DNA of 5,418 bases from Actinomycetes bacterium (GTDB lineage: Bacteria > Actinomycetota > Actinomycetes > Actinomycetales > Cellulomonadaceae). The stretch covers positions 1 through 5,418 of the forward strand of contig JAEWCA010000197.1 of NCBI GenBank assembly GCA_023390875.1, in the 5' to 3' direction. Below the pieces are notes generated by a model. The model searched no databases. It was not told the origin of the DNA and was given only the letters and a program-made list of their open reading frames with translations. The position numbers and the translations under genes are program-made. Below, piece after piece: positions 1 to 5,418 of the stretch (position 1 is the first letter of the stretch; every line of letters starts with the position of its first letter).

Positions 1-2
1 GT

Positions 3-725
3 CCGCAGCAGGCCGCGGGCCCGGGGGCGAGCGGTGGGCCCAGCGGCGGCCCGGGCGGCACCCCGACGCGGACGGACGCGATCGTCCCGGGGCTGTACGC
101 GAGCGTCGACCCCGCGACGGCCCCGACGGGCTGGACGTTCACCGACAACGTCACCCCGAGGTGGGGCGGGGGCGCGCAGGTCCGGACGGAGGTGAGGGCG
201 CCGACGGGCGAGACCGGCCGCATGGTCCGGACGTACGACGGGAGGACGGGGGTCCTCACGCTGGACCAGGCGTTCCTCGACCGGATCCCGAGCGCGATGC
301 GTTGGCTGAACATCGACCCGCCCATGGTCGCGAACCGTGGCACGCCGCTCGAGACGTACATGACGATCCGGTGCATGAAGCTCATGGAGCAGCAGGTCGG
401 CGCGTCGTTCTTCGGCAAGCCGCGCACGGTCCACATCAGCACGATCATCAACAGGCGCTCGGTCGCCCATCTCGGGGCGGCGTACAAGCAGGGCTCGTCG
501 CTCGACGCCGCCGCCCTCACCTGCCACTCGGTGACCTACGCCGCGAACGCGATCATCCAGGCCGGCGGCCGGATCGCCTCCGTGAAGTACTCGCTCGGCC
601 AGGGCAGCATGCAGCCGGCGGGCCGGGTGATCTCCGACCAGCACCTGCTCACGAAGTACGGTCTGGACCAGGCCGACCAGGTGCCCTACTTCTTCGACAT
701 CGACATCGTGGTCGAGAAGGCGTAG
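3..725 (+). CDS. Hypothetical protein, C-terminal part (5' end outside window)
   Basis: The frame is open from the left edge to TAG at 723-725, giving 240 residues of an incomplete protein. In-frame GTG (192) and ATG (222) codons lack a properly spaced ribosome binding site, and codons upstream of them keep the strong G/C third-position bias, so the true start is probably outside the window. The visible N-terminal stretch (about residues 5-21) is a Gly/Pro/Ser linker. A compact domain follows, starting near GWTFTDN (43-49), with conserved-looking segments RTVHISTII (141-149) and TCHSVTYAANAIIQAGG (173-189), and ending in alternating hydrophobic/acidic residues (FFDIDIVVEK). I see no signal peptide or membrane segment in this part, and I do not recognise the family. 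A linker followed by a discrete terminal domain, with a small acidic gene downstream, resembles a modular secreted or polymorphic effector, but this is inference; no nuclease, deaminase or protease motif is evident. Coding status is well supported, function is not. Confidence 0.75.
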   Translation, partial: PQQAAGPGASGGPSGGPGGTPTRTDAIVPGLYASVDPATAPTGWTFTDNVTPRWGGGAQVRTEVRAPTGETGRMVRTYDGRTGVLTLDQAFLDRIPSAMRWLNIDPPMVANRGTPLETYMTIRCMKLMEQQVGASFFGKPRTVHISTIINRRSVAHLGAAYKQGSSLDAAALTCHSVTYAANAIIQAGGRIASVKYSLGQGSMQPAGRVISDQHLLTKYGLDQADQVPYFFDIDIVVEKA

Positions 726-750
726 CGGCGACCGCAGGCCGGTCGGCCGC
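725..750 (+). other. Intercistronic RNA hairpin
   Basis: Positions 725-734 (GCGGCGACCG) pair with 740-750 (CGGTC, bulged G745, GCCGC), giving a 10-bp GC stem with one bulge and a 5-nt loop (735-739). It begins at the last base of the stop codon of the preceding gene and ends directly before the GAGGGGAGG ribosome binding site of the next. No U-tract follows. It could be a leaky terminator, an mRNA 3'-end stabiliser, or a control on translation of the downstream gene. The pairing is seen directly; the role is inferred. Confidence 0.4.
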
Positions 751-764
751 GAGGGGAGGCACGG

Positions 765-1283
765 GTGGACGTCCAGCACGTCGTGGTGGTGCCCGGCGGC
801 GGGCGGGTCACGCGCGTCACGGACGCGGGTGCGGTCGAGGTGCCGCTCCGGGTGGAGCAGCGTCTCGACGACCTCGCGGGCACGCTCGCGCGCCTGCTGG
901 GGGCGACGGGCACGGTCGTCGACGACCGCGCCCCGGCCCCGGGTGCGGGCACGCTCGTCGTCGGTCCCGTCGACGTGCTCGACGAGCTCGCCGCGGCGGG
1001 CGCGGACATGGGCTGGGTCGTCGGGATCGGACTCCTGCGCCTGCGGGCGGTGCGCGACGCCGCGGCGCTCGGCCTGGTCGCCGGGGTGGCCGACGACGAC
1101 CTGGACGCCTGGGCCGGCGAGGGGCGCGGCGGCGCCGTCTACGGGTCGACGGCCGTCCGGCTCCCGGGCGCTGCGGTCGTCGCCACGGACTACGTCGACG
1201 CGTCGGACGGCTACGCGCGGATCACGATGCCGGGCGCCGACGATCTCCCGACGATGCTCGCGGAGTACCTGCGCGCCGTGTGA
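765..1283 (+). CDS. Hypothetical acidic 172-aa protein
   Basis: This GTG-start gene is supported by a strong purine-rich Shine-Dalgarno (GAGGGGAGG, 751-759) five bases upstream and by a consistent G/C third-position bias. It ends with TGA at 1281-1283. The protein is clearly acidic, with roughly twice as many Asp/Glu as Arg, and contains no lysine. Visible traits are an N-terminal beta-like stretch (VQHVVVVPGGG, 3-13), a helical segment (about 32-46), an Asp-rich run (ADDDLDAW, 109-116), and a C-terminal segment DDLPTMLAEYLRAV (159-172). There is no signal peptide or clear membrane span, so it is probably cytosolic. I do not recognise a family. It lies 39 bp after the preceding gene on the same strand and is probably cotranscribed with it. 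Small size, acidity and position would suit an immunity or chaperone-like partner of the upstream product, but nothing in the sequence proves this. Confidence 0.75.
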   Translation: MDVQHVVVVPGGGRVTRVTDAGAVEVPLRVEQRLDDLAGTLARLLGATGTVVDDRAPAPGAGTLVVGPVDVLDELAAAGADMGWVVGIGLLRLRAVRDAAALGLVAGVADDDLDAWAGEGRGGAVYGSTAVRLPGAAVVATDYVDASDGYARITMPGADDLPTMLAEYLRAV

Positions 1284-1325
1284 CGGTCCGGGGCTCCCGG
1301 TCGAGCGGTGTTGTCGTCCCGTTGA

Positions 1326-1339
1326 GGAAAGCGCTTGCC
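1326..1339. promoter_or_regulatory. LacI-family operator
   Basis: The 14-bp sequence GGAAAGCGCTTGCC is an inverted repeat with 6 of 7 base pairs symmetric, centred on the CG at 1332/1333. It closely resembles the AAGCGCTT-core operators bound by LacI/GalR/CcpA-type regulators of sugar catabolism, which have a central CG step. It lies 57 bp upstream of the SDR start and overlaps the proposed -35 element, so a bound repressor would block RNA polymerase. The regulator is not in this window. The palindrome is seen directly; its assignment to the LacI family rests on the known operator consensus. Confidence 0.75.
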
Positions 1340-1363
1340 AAACTCGCGGTCCGATGTCACGAT
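1335..1363 (+). promoter_or_regulatory. Probable promoter of the SDR-flavoprotein-esterase operon
   Basis: TTGCCA (1335-1340) matches the -35 consensus TTGACA at five of six positions. After a 17-bp spacer, CACGAT (1358-1363) is a weak -10 hexamer that keeps the second-position A and the final T. Transcription would start around 1370, leaving a leader of about 27 nt before the ATG at 1397. The -35 lies partly inside the operator palindrome, an arrangement typical of repressible sugar-catabolic promoters. The -10 match is poor, so the exact start is uncertain. Confidence 0.45.
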
Positions 1364-1396
1364 CGACGCAGACCCGCACCATCGAGGAAGGCAACG

Positions 1397-2194
1397 ATGC
1401 CCCCCGTCGCACTCGTCACCGGAGGGAACCGGGGCATCGGCCTCGGCATCACCCGCCGCCTGCTGGCCGACGGCTTCGCCGTCTCGATCCTCGCCACGCG
1501 TGAGGAGCCGACCGACCTGCTCGCCGAGCTCCGCGCGGACGCGGGCGACGACCGGGTCCGCTACGTCCGTGGCTCCGTCGCCGACCCGGCCGACCACACC
1601 CGCTACGTCGACGACGCCGCGGACGCCTGGGGACGCCTCGACCTGCTGGTGAACAACGCCGGCGTCGCCCCGACGGTCCGCGCCGACCTGCTCGACGCGA
1701 CGACCGAGAGCTTCGACCGCGTCCTCGGCATCAACCTGCGCGGCCCGTACTTCCTCACCCAGACGTTCGCCCGCCGGGTGATCGAGCTGCGCGACAAGGC
1801 CGCCGCCGACGCGGGCACCTCGGTGCACGACGCCCCCGTCGCGACCGTCGTCAACGTCTCGTCCGTCTCGGCGACCACGGTCTCCACCAACCGCGGCGAC
1901 TACTGCGTCTCCAAGGCGGGCGTCGCGATGGCCACCCAGCTGTGGGCCGTCCGGCTCGCCCCGGAGGGCATCGTGGTCTACGAGGTCCGCCCGGGCGTGA
2001 TCGCGACGGACATGACGGCGGGCGTCACCGCGAAGTACGACGCGATGATCGAGCACGGCCTCGCCCCGATCAACCGCTGGGGCCGCCCCGCCGACGTCGC
2101 GGGCGCGGTGTCGATCCTCGCCGCCGGCCAGGCCCCGTACTCGACCGGCGAGGTGTTCCACGTCGACGGCGGCATGCACATCCCGGTGCTGTGA
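1397..2194 (+). CDS. SDR-family oxidoreductase (3-ketoacyl-ACP reductase type, PRK12745-like)
   Basis: A 265-aa classical short-chain dehydrogenase/reductase, full length for the family. The ATG at 1397 is set by an AGGAAGG ribosome binding site (1385-1391) five bases upstream and by the Rossmann strand starting at residue 4. Visible motifs are the cofactor-binding TGGNRGIG (8-15), NNAG (86-89), Asn113 in GINLRG, Ser156 in NVSSVSA, Tyr169 and Lys173 in YCVSK (catalytic Asn-Ser-Tyr-Lys tetrad), and RPGVIATDM (198-206). The segments VYEVRPG, VTAKYDAMIEHGL and PYSTGEVFHVDGG strongly resemble the subgroup annotated as 3-ketoacyl-ACP reductase (PRK12745). Arg35, just after the second strand, in place of an acidic residue suggests NADP(H) preference (inference). 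The FabG-like name need not mean fatty acid synthesis: with a LacI-type operator and a flavoprotein and esterase downstream, a sugar, polyol or hydroxy-acid substrate is more likely. It is the first gene of the operon, and its TGA overlaps the next ATG by one base. Confidence 0.93.
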   Translation: MPPVALVTGGNRGIGLGITRRLLADGFAVSILATREEPTDLLAELRADAGDDRVRYVRGSVADPADHTRYVDDAADAWGRLDLLVNNAGVAPTVRADLLDATTESFDRVLGINLRGPYFLTQTFARRVIELRDKAAADAGTSVHDAPVATVVNVSSVSATTVSTNRGDYCVSKAGVAMATQLWAVRLAPEGIVVYEVRPGVIATDMTAGVTAKYDAMIEHGLAPINRWGRPADVAGAVSILAAGQAPYSTGEVFHVDGGMHIPVL

Positions 2195-4293
2195 TGCGCG
2201 AGGACACGCTTCGCGTCGGGCAGCACCACGTCCCCGTCGTCACCGCCAGCACGGTCGTGGTCGGCACCGGCTCGGCGGGCTTCTGCGCGGCGGACCGGCT
2301 GTGGGAGCTCGGCCAGGACGACGTCGTCATGGTGGCCGACAAGGTCAACGCGGGGTCGAGCCGCAACGCGGGCAGCGACAAGCAGACCTACTACAAGCTC
2401 ACGCTGAGCGGCGGCGACGGCGACAGCGTCCGTGAGATGGCCGAGACGCTCTACGCGGGCGGCGCGATGGACGGCGACAACGCGCTCGCCGAGGCCGCCC
2501 TGAGCGCGCGCGGGTTCCTCCGGCTCTGCGACCTCGGCGTCCCGTTCCCGCAGAACCGGTTCGGCGAGTTCATCGGCTACAAGACGGACCACGACCCACG
2601 TCGTCGGGCCACGTCGGTCGGCCCGTACACGAGCCGCAGCATGGTCGAGCAGCTGGAGAAGAAGGTCCACCGCAACGGCACGCGGATCTTCGACGAGTGC
2701 CGGGTCGTCGACGTCGTCGTGGAGGAGGGCGAGGTCCGGGGGCTGCTCGTGCTGCGCACCGACGTCCCGCACGACGGCGAGCAGAGCCCGTGGCTGCTGT
2801 TCCGCTGCACGAACCTCGTCTACGCCACGGGCGGACCCGCCGGGATGTACGCGACGCGGGTCTTCCCGAACGGCCAGTGGGGTGCGTCGGGCGCGGCGTA
2901 CCGCGCGGGCGTGCACGGCAAGAACCTCACCGAGTGGCAGTTCGGCCTGGCGTCGACCAAGCCGCGCTGGAACGTCTCCGGCACGTACATGCAGGTGGTG
3001 CCGCGGTTCGTCTCGACGGACCAGGACGGGGACGACGAGCGTGAGTTCCTCACCGAGGCCGTCCCCGACTACGGGCGCCTGCTGTCGATGGTGTTCCTCA
3101 AGGGGTACCAGTGGCCGTTCGACATCCGGAAGGCCCGCGACGGCTCGAGCCTCATCGACCTGCTCGTGTACCGCGAGACCGTGCTGCGCGGGCGGCGGGT
3201 GTTCCTCGACTTCCGGCGCAACCCGGTGCGCGACACGTTCGACGCCGACGAGCTGAGCCCCGAGGCCCACGACTACCTGGCGCGGGCCGACGTGCTGTTC
3301 GGCACGCCCATCCAGCGCCTGCGGCGGATGAACGAGCCCGCCTACCAGTTCTACCTGCACAAGAACCCGTACGTGGACCTCGAGACGGACATGCTCGAGG
3401 TCGACGTGTGCGCGCAGCACAACAACGGCGGCCTCGTCGTGGACGCGTGGTGGCAGTCGAACGTCGCCGGGTTCTTCCCGGTCGGCGAGGCAGCTGGCGC
3501 GCACGGCGTGTACCGGCCCGGCGGCGCCGCGCTGAACAGCGGCCAGGTCGGCGCGACGCGGGCGGCGCAGTTCGTGGCCGCCAGGCGTACGGCCGCACCG
3601 GTCCCGGACGACGTGTTCGCCGCGGCTGCCGCGCCGGTGCTGGACGCCGCGACGACCCTGCTCGCCGACGCAGGCGCGCGCGCGGCCGACGGCACCCCCG
3701 ACAACACCGGCGACCTGCTGCGCGCGGTCCAGGTGCTCATGAGCGCGAAGGCCGGCCCGGTCCGCTCGGAGCGGTCGATCCGCGAGGCGCTCGACGAGGT
3801 CCACGGCTGGCTCTCCGGGTACGCCGACACCGTCAGCGCCGACCTGCGCTCCCGCCGCTCGGCCGACCGCACGTTCCTCGTCCGCGACATCCTCACGTGC
3901 GCGTACGTGTACCTGTCGGCGATGGCCGACTACGTCGCGCACGGCGGCCGGTCGCGCGGCTCCGTCCTCTACACCGATCCCGAGGGCGACCTCCCGCGCG
4001 TCGGGTACGGCCCGCACGCGGACGACGAGCTCGACCTGCCGGACGTGTTCCGCTTCCGGCTCGACGGCGGCGCGCTGGACGACGTCGTCCAGGAGTCCGC
4101 CTGGGCCCCGCCGCGACCCGACGGACCCGACGCGGAGGTCGCGTCGCCCTGGACCGCCGTCGTCGAGCGCAAGCCCGACGACCCCGCGGGCGTCCCGACG
4201 TTCCGGTGGCGTCCGCGCCGCCCGATGCCGCAGGACGACGACTTCTTCGAGAACGTCTGGCGCGAGTTCCGCGAGCACGGCAACATCCACTGA
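2194..4293 (+). CDS. FAD-dependent oxidoreductase, fumarate reductase/succinate dehydrogenase flavoprotein-like
   Basis: A 699-aa protein whose ATG shares its A with the TGA of the SDR gene (TGATG). There is no separate strong ribosome binding site, so translation is probably coupled. Domains in order: an N-terminal FAD-binding Rossmann fold with GTGSAG (24-29); a second FAD-contact segment YATGGPAGMY (210-219); a substrate/cap region (about 240-400); HNNGG (409-413); the FAD-closing motif GEAAGAHGVYRPGGAALNSG (431-450); and a C-terminal helical region with AGPVRSE (520-526) and HGGRSRGS (583-590). The last two parallel the 'R-E' helix and ESRGAHYR segments of succinate dehydrogenase, fumarate reductase and L-aspartate oxidase. 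No signal peptide is seen, so it is cytosolic. The HPT-type substrate motif is replaced by EWQFGLAS (247-254), and the histidine used for covalent FAD attachment is absent from SSRNAGSDKQTYYKL (55-69), so FAD is probably non-covalent and the substrate is not succinate or fumarate. No iron-sulfur or membrane-anchor partner gene is adjacent. The oxidoreductase class is firm; the substrate is unknown. Confidence 0.92.
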   Translation: MREDTLRVGQHHVPVVTASTVVVGTGSAGFCAADRLWELGQDDVVMVADKVNAGSSRNAGSDKQTYYKLTLSGGDGDSVREMAETLYAGGAMDGDNALAEAALSARGFLRLCDLGVPFPQNRFGEFIGYKTDHDPRRRATSVGPYTSRSMVEQLEKKVHRNGTRIFDECRVVDVVVEEGEVRGLLVLRTDVPHDGEQSPWLLFRCTNLVYATGGPAGMYATRVFPNGQWGASGAAYRAGVHGKNLTEWQFGLASTKPRWNVSGTYMQVVPRFVSTDQDGDDEREFLTEAVPDYGRLLSMVFLKGYQWPFDIRKARDGSSLIDLLVYRETVLRGRRVFLDFRRNPVRDTFDADELSPEAHDYLARADVLFGTPIQRLRRMNEPAYQFYLHKNPYVDLETDMLEVDVCAQHNNGGLVVDAWWQSNVAGFFPVGEAAGAHGVYRPGGAALNSGQVGATRAAQFVAARRTAAPVPDDVFAAAAAPVLDAATTLLADAGARAADGTPDNTGDLLRAVQVLMSAKAGPVRSERSIREALDEVHGWLSGYADTVSADLRSRRSADRTFLVRDILTCAYVYLSAMADYVAHGGRSRGSVLYTDPEGDLPRVGYGPHADDELDLPDVFRFRLDGGALDDVVQESAWAPPRPDGPDAEVASPWTAVVERKPDDPAGVPTFRWRPRRPMPQDDDFFENVWREFREHGNIH

Positions 4294-4296
4294 CCT

Positions 4297-4314
4297 GCGC
4301 GTCCAGCCACGCGC
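4297..4314 (+). other. Short intercistronic inverted repeat
   Basis: GCGCGT (4297-4302) and ACGCGC (4309-4314) form a perfect 6-bp stem around a 6-nt loop (CCAGCC). It lies three bases after the flavoprotein stop codon, in the 53-bp gap before the esterase gene. No T-run follows, so it is not a standard intrinsic terminator. It may be an mRNA-processing or stabilising hairpin, or a chance event in GC-rich DNA. Confidence 0.3.
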
Positions 4315-4346
4315 CGCCACCGCACGCACGCTCACGGGGGAGCACG

Positions 4347-5418
4347 ATGACGACCGCCACCACCGCCGCACCTGGCACGAGCACGCTCCCGTTCACGGTC
4401 GCCCTGCCGAGCAGCCGGGTCGAGGTCCGCGGTGCCGCCTGGGTCGAGGAGACCGACCGAGGTGCGCTGCCGCACCGGCTGCCGGCGTGGACGCGCGCGC
4501 AGATGCCCGACGACTTCATGGCGCTGTGCGACACGCAGCCGGCGGGTGTCCGGCTGCGCTTCCGCACAGCGGCGACGAGCGTCGCGCTCGACGTGGACGT
4601 GCTCCGGGTGGCGGTCGACCCGCAGCCGCCCGCGGCCGCCCAGCGTTGGGACGTCGTCGTCGACGGCGCGCTCGTCGAGCAGCCGCGAGGTTGCGGGGTC
4701 GCGGCCGAGGCGGGGACCGTCGAGCTCGACCCCCTCCGCGGCACCACCGTCGAGCACCCCGGCCCGCCGTCGACCGTGCGTTTCGTGCTGCCCGGCAACC
4801 CCGAGGCGGCGGCGCGGACGGTGGAGGTGTGGCTCCCGTACGGCGAGACGGTCCGGCTGCGCGGCCTGTCCACCGACGCGCCGGTGCAGGCACCCCGCCC
4901 GCTGCCGTCGTCGACGCGCCGTTGGGTGCACCACGGCTCGTCGATCAGCCACGGCGCCGCCGCGGACGGCCCGACCGGCACGTGGGTCGTCACGGCCGCA
5001 CGCGCCGCGGGCGTCGACCTCGTCAACCTCGGCTTCTCGGGCAACGCGGTGCTCGACCCGTACGTCGCGCGCGCGATCCGCGACCAGCGGGCGGACGTCG
5101 TCACGCTCGAGCTCGGCATCAACGTCGTCAACCACGACTGCTTCCGCCGCCGCACGTTCGCGCCGGCGGTGCACGGGTTCCTCGACCTCGTCCGCGAGGG
5201 TCTGCCGAGCACGCCGGTCGTGGTGATCTCGCCGCTGCTGTGCCCGCTCGTCGAGGACACGCCCGGCCCGACGTCGATCGACCCGGACTCGCCGCCCGGG
5301 CGGCCGGTGTTCCGCACGCACGGCTCGCCCGACGAGGTCGCCGACGGCAAGCTCACGCTGCAGGTGGTCCGCGACGAGCTGGCCGCGCTGGTCGCCGCCC
5401 GCCGCGCCGCGGGCGACG
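4347..5418 (+). CDS. SGNH/GDSL-family esterase (3' end outside window)
   Basis: The frame is open from ATG 4347 to the right edge, giving 357 residues without a stop. A GGGGGAG ribosome binding site (4336-4342) lies four bases upstream. Residues about 25-180 form a beta-rich N-terminal domain (e.g. GVRLRFRTAATSVALDV, 67-83) like the jelly-roll domain that precedes this esterase type. The SGNH domain follows: block I HHGSSISHG (195-203), with Ser199 as probable nucleophile and Ser198 in place of the usual Asp of GDS; block II NLGFSGN (227-233), with oxyanion Gly; and block III LELGINV (254-260), with Asn259. This pattern fits the Lipase_GDSL_3 (PF14606) type with an N-terminal GxDLY-like domain. 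The catalytic Asp/His block V is not visible and should lie just past the edge. No signal peptide is apparent, so it probably acts in the cytosol on an imported ester such as an acylated sugar (inference). It lies 53 bp after the flavoprotein gene, probably in the same operon. Confidence 0.9.
   Translation, partial: MTTATTAAPGTSTLPFTVALPSSRVEVRGAAWVEETDRGALPHRLPAWTRAQMPDDFMALCDTQPAGVRLRFRTAATSVALDVDVLRVAVDPQPPAAAQRWDVVVDGALVEQPRGCGVAAEAGTVELDPLRGTTVEHPGPPSTVRFVLPGNPEAAARTVEVWLPYGETVRLRGLSTDAPVQAPRPLPSSTRRWVHHGSSISHGAAADGPTGTWVVTAARAAGVDLVNLGFSGNAVLDPYVARAIRDQRADVVTLELGINVVNHDCFRRRTFAPAVHGFLDLVREGLPSTPVVVISPLLCPLVEDTPGPTSIDPDSPPGRPVFRTHGSPDEVADGKLTLQVVRDELAALVAARRAAGD

Noticed and set aside
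13..60. GC-rich repetitive stretch near the left edge that could look like a DNA repeat
   Set aside because: It is explained by codons for the Gly/Pro/Ser linker of the partial protein. There is no exact repeat unit.
1288..1300. Possible terminator hairpin after the acidic protein gene (CCGGG / CCCGG with a 3-nt loop)
   Set aside because: The stem is only 5 bp, with a tight loop and no T-run. Such stems are common by chance at this GC content, although a transcription stop somewhere in 1284-1325 is plausible because a new promoter follows.
161..1396. In-frame upstream extension of the SDR (a 677-residue frame from 161)
   Set aside because: The extension is Arg/Gly/Pro low complexity, overlaps two better-supported genes in other frames, and runs through the operator and promoter. 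The Rossmann fold begins right after ATG 1397, which has its own ribosome binding site.
1978..4371. A 797-codon open frame on the minus strand covering the flavoprotein gene
   Set aside because: It mirrors the codon structure of the + strand gene in very GC-rich DNA. Its translation is Arg/Val/Ala/His-rich low complexity without recognisable domains, while the + strand has clear FAD-binding motifs.
3893..5356. A 487-codon open frame on the minus strand over the esterase region
   Set aside because: The translation is Ser/Thr/Arg/Pro-rich with no domain signature and lies antisense to the SGNH motifs. It is a GC-driven shadow frame.

Overview
The window is very GC-rich throughout. Codon third positions are almost all G or C, and long open frames lie antisense to the real genes, as expected at this GC content. 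This points to a high-GC actinobacterium. The LacI-type operator and the kind of catabolic genes would fit a Micrococcales-like soil or plant-polymer degrader, but that placement is inference. All convincing genes are on the + strand. No rRNA, tRNA, CRISPR array, insertion sequence or attachment site is visible.

Left part (1-1283): the 3' end of a gene that starts outside the window encodes a Gly/Pro-rich linker and a C-terminal domain I cannot name. A strong hairpin and a 172-aa acidic, lysine-free hypothetical protein follow. The layout (linker, terminal domain, small acidic downstream gene) is compatible with an effector/immunity-type pair, but no family motif proves this.

Middle (1284-1396): a 113-bp intergenic region carries a 14-bp near-palindrome of the LacI/CcpA operator type. 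It overlaps the -35 element of a plausible sigma-70-like promoter, and a good Shine-Dalgarno follows. This is the regulatory start of a new operon.

Right part (1397-5418): a probable three-gene operon. It encodes a classical SDR of the '3-ketoacyl-ACP reductase' PRK12745 type, a 699-aa FAD-dependent oxidoreductase with the succinate dehydrogenase/fumarate reductase flavoprotein fold but without the usual substrate and flavinylation motifs, and an SGNH/GDSL-type esterase cut by the right edge. The first two genes overlap by one base (TGATG) and the third follows after 53 bp. Two redox enzymes plus an esterase under a LacI-type operator suggest catabolism of an esterified sugar, polyol or related plant compound: the esterase would remove an acyl group and the two oxidoreductases would oxidise or reduce the released molecule. 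The substrate cannot be read from the sequence.
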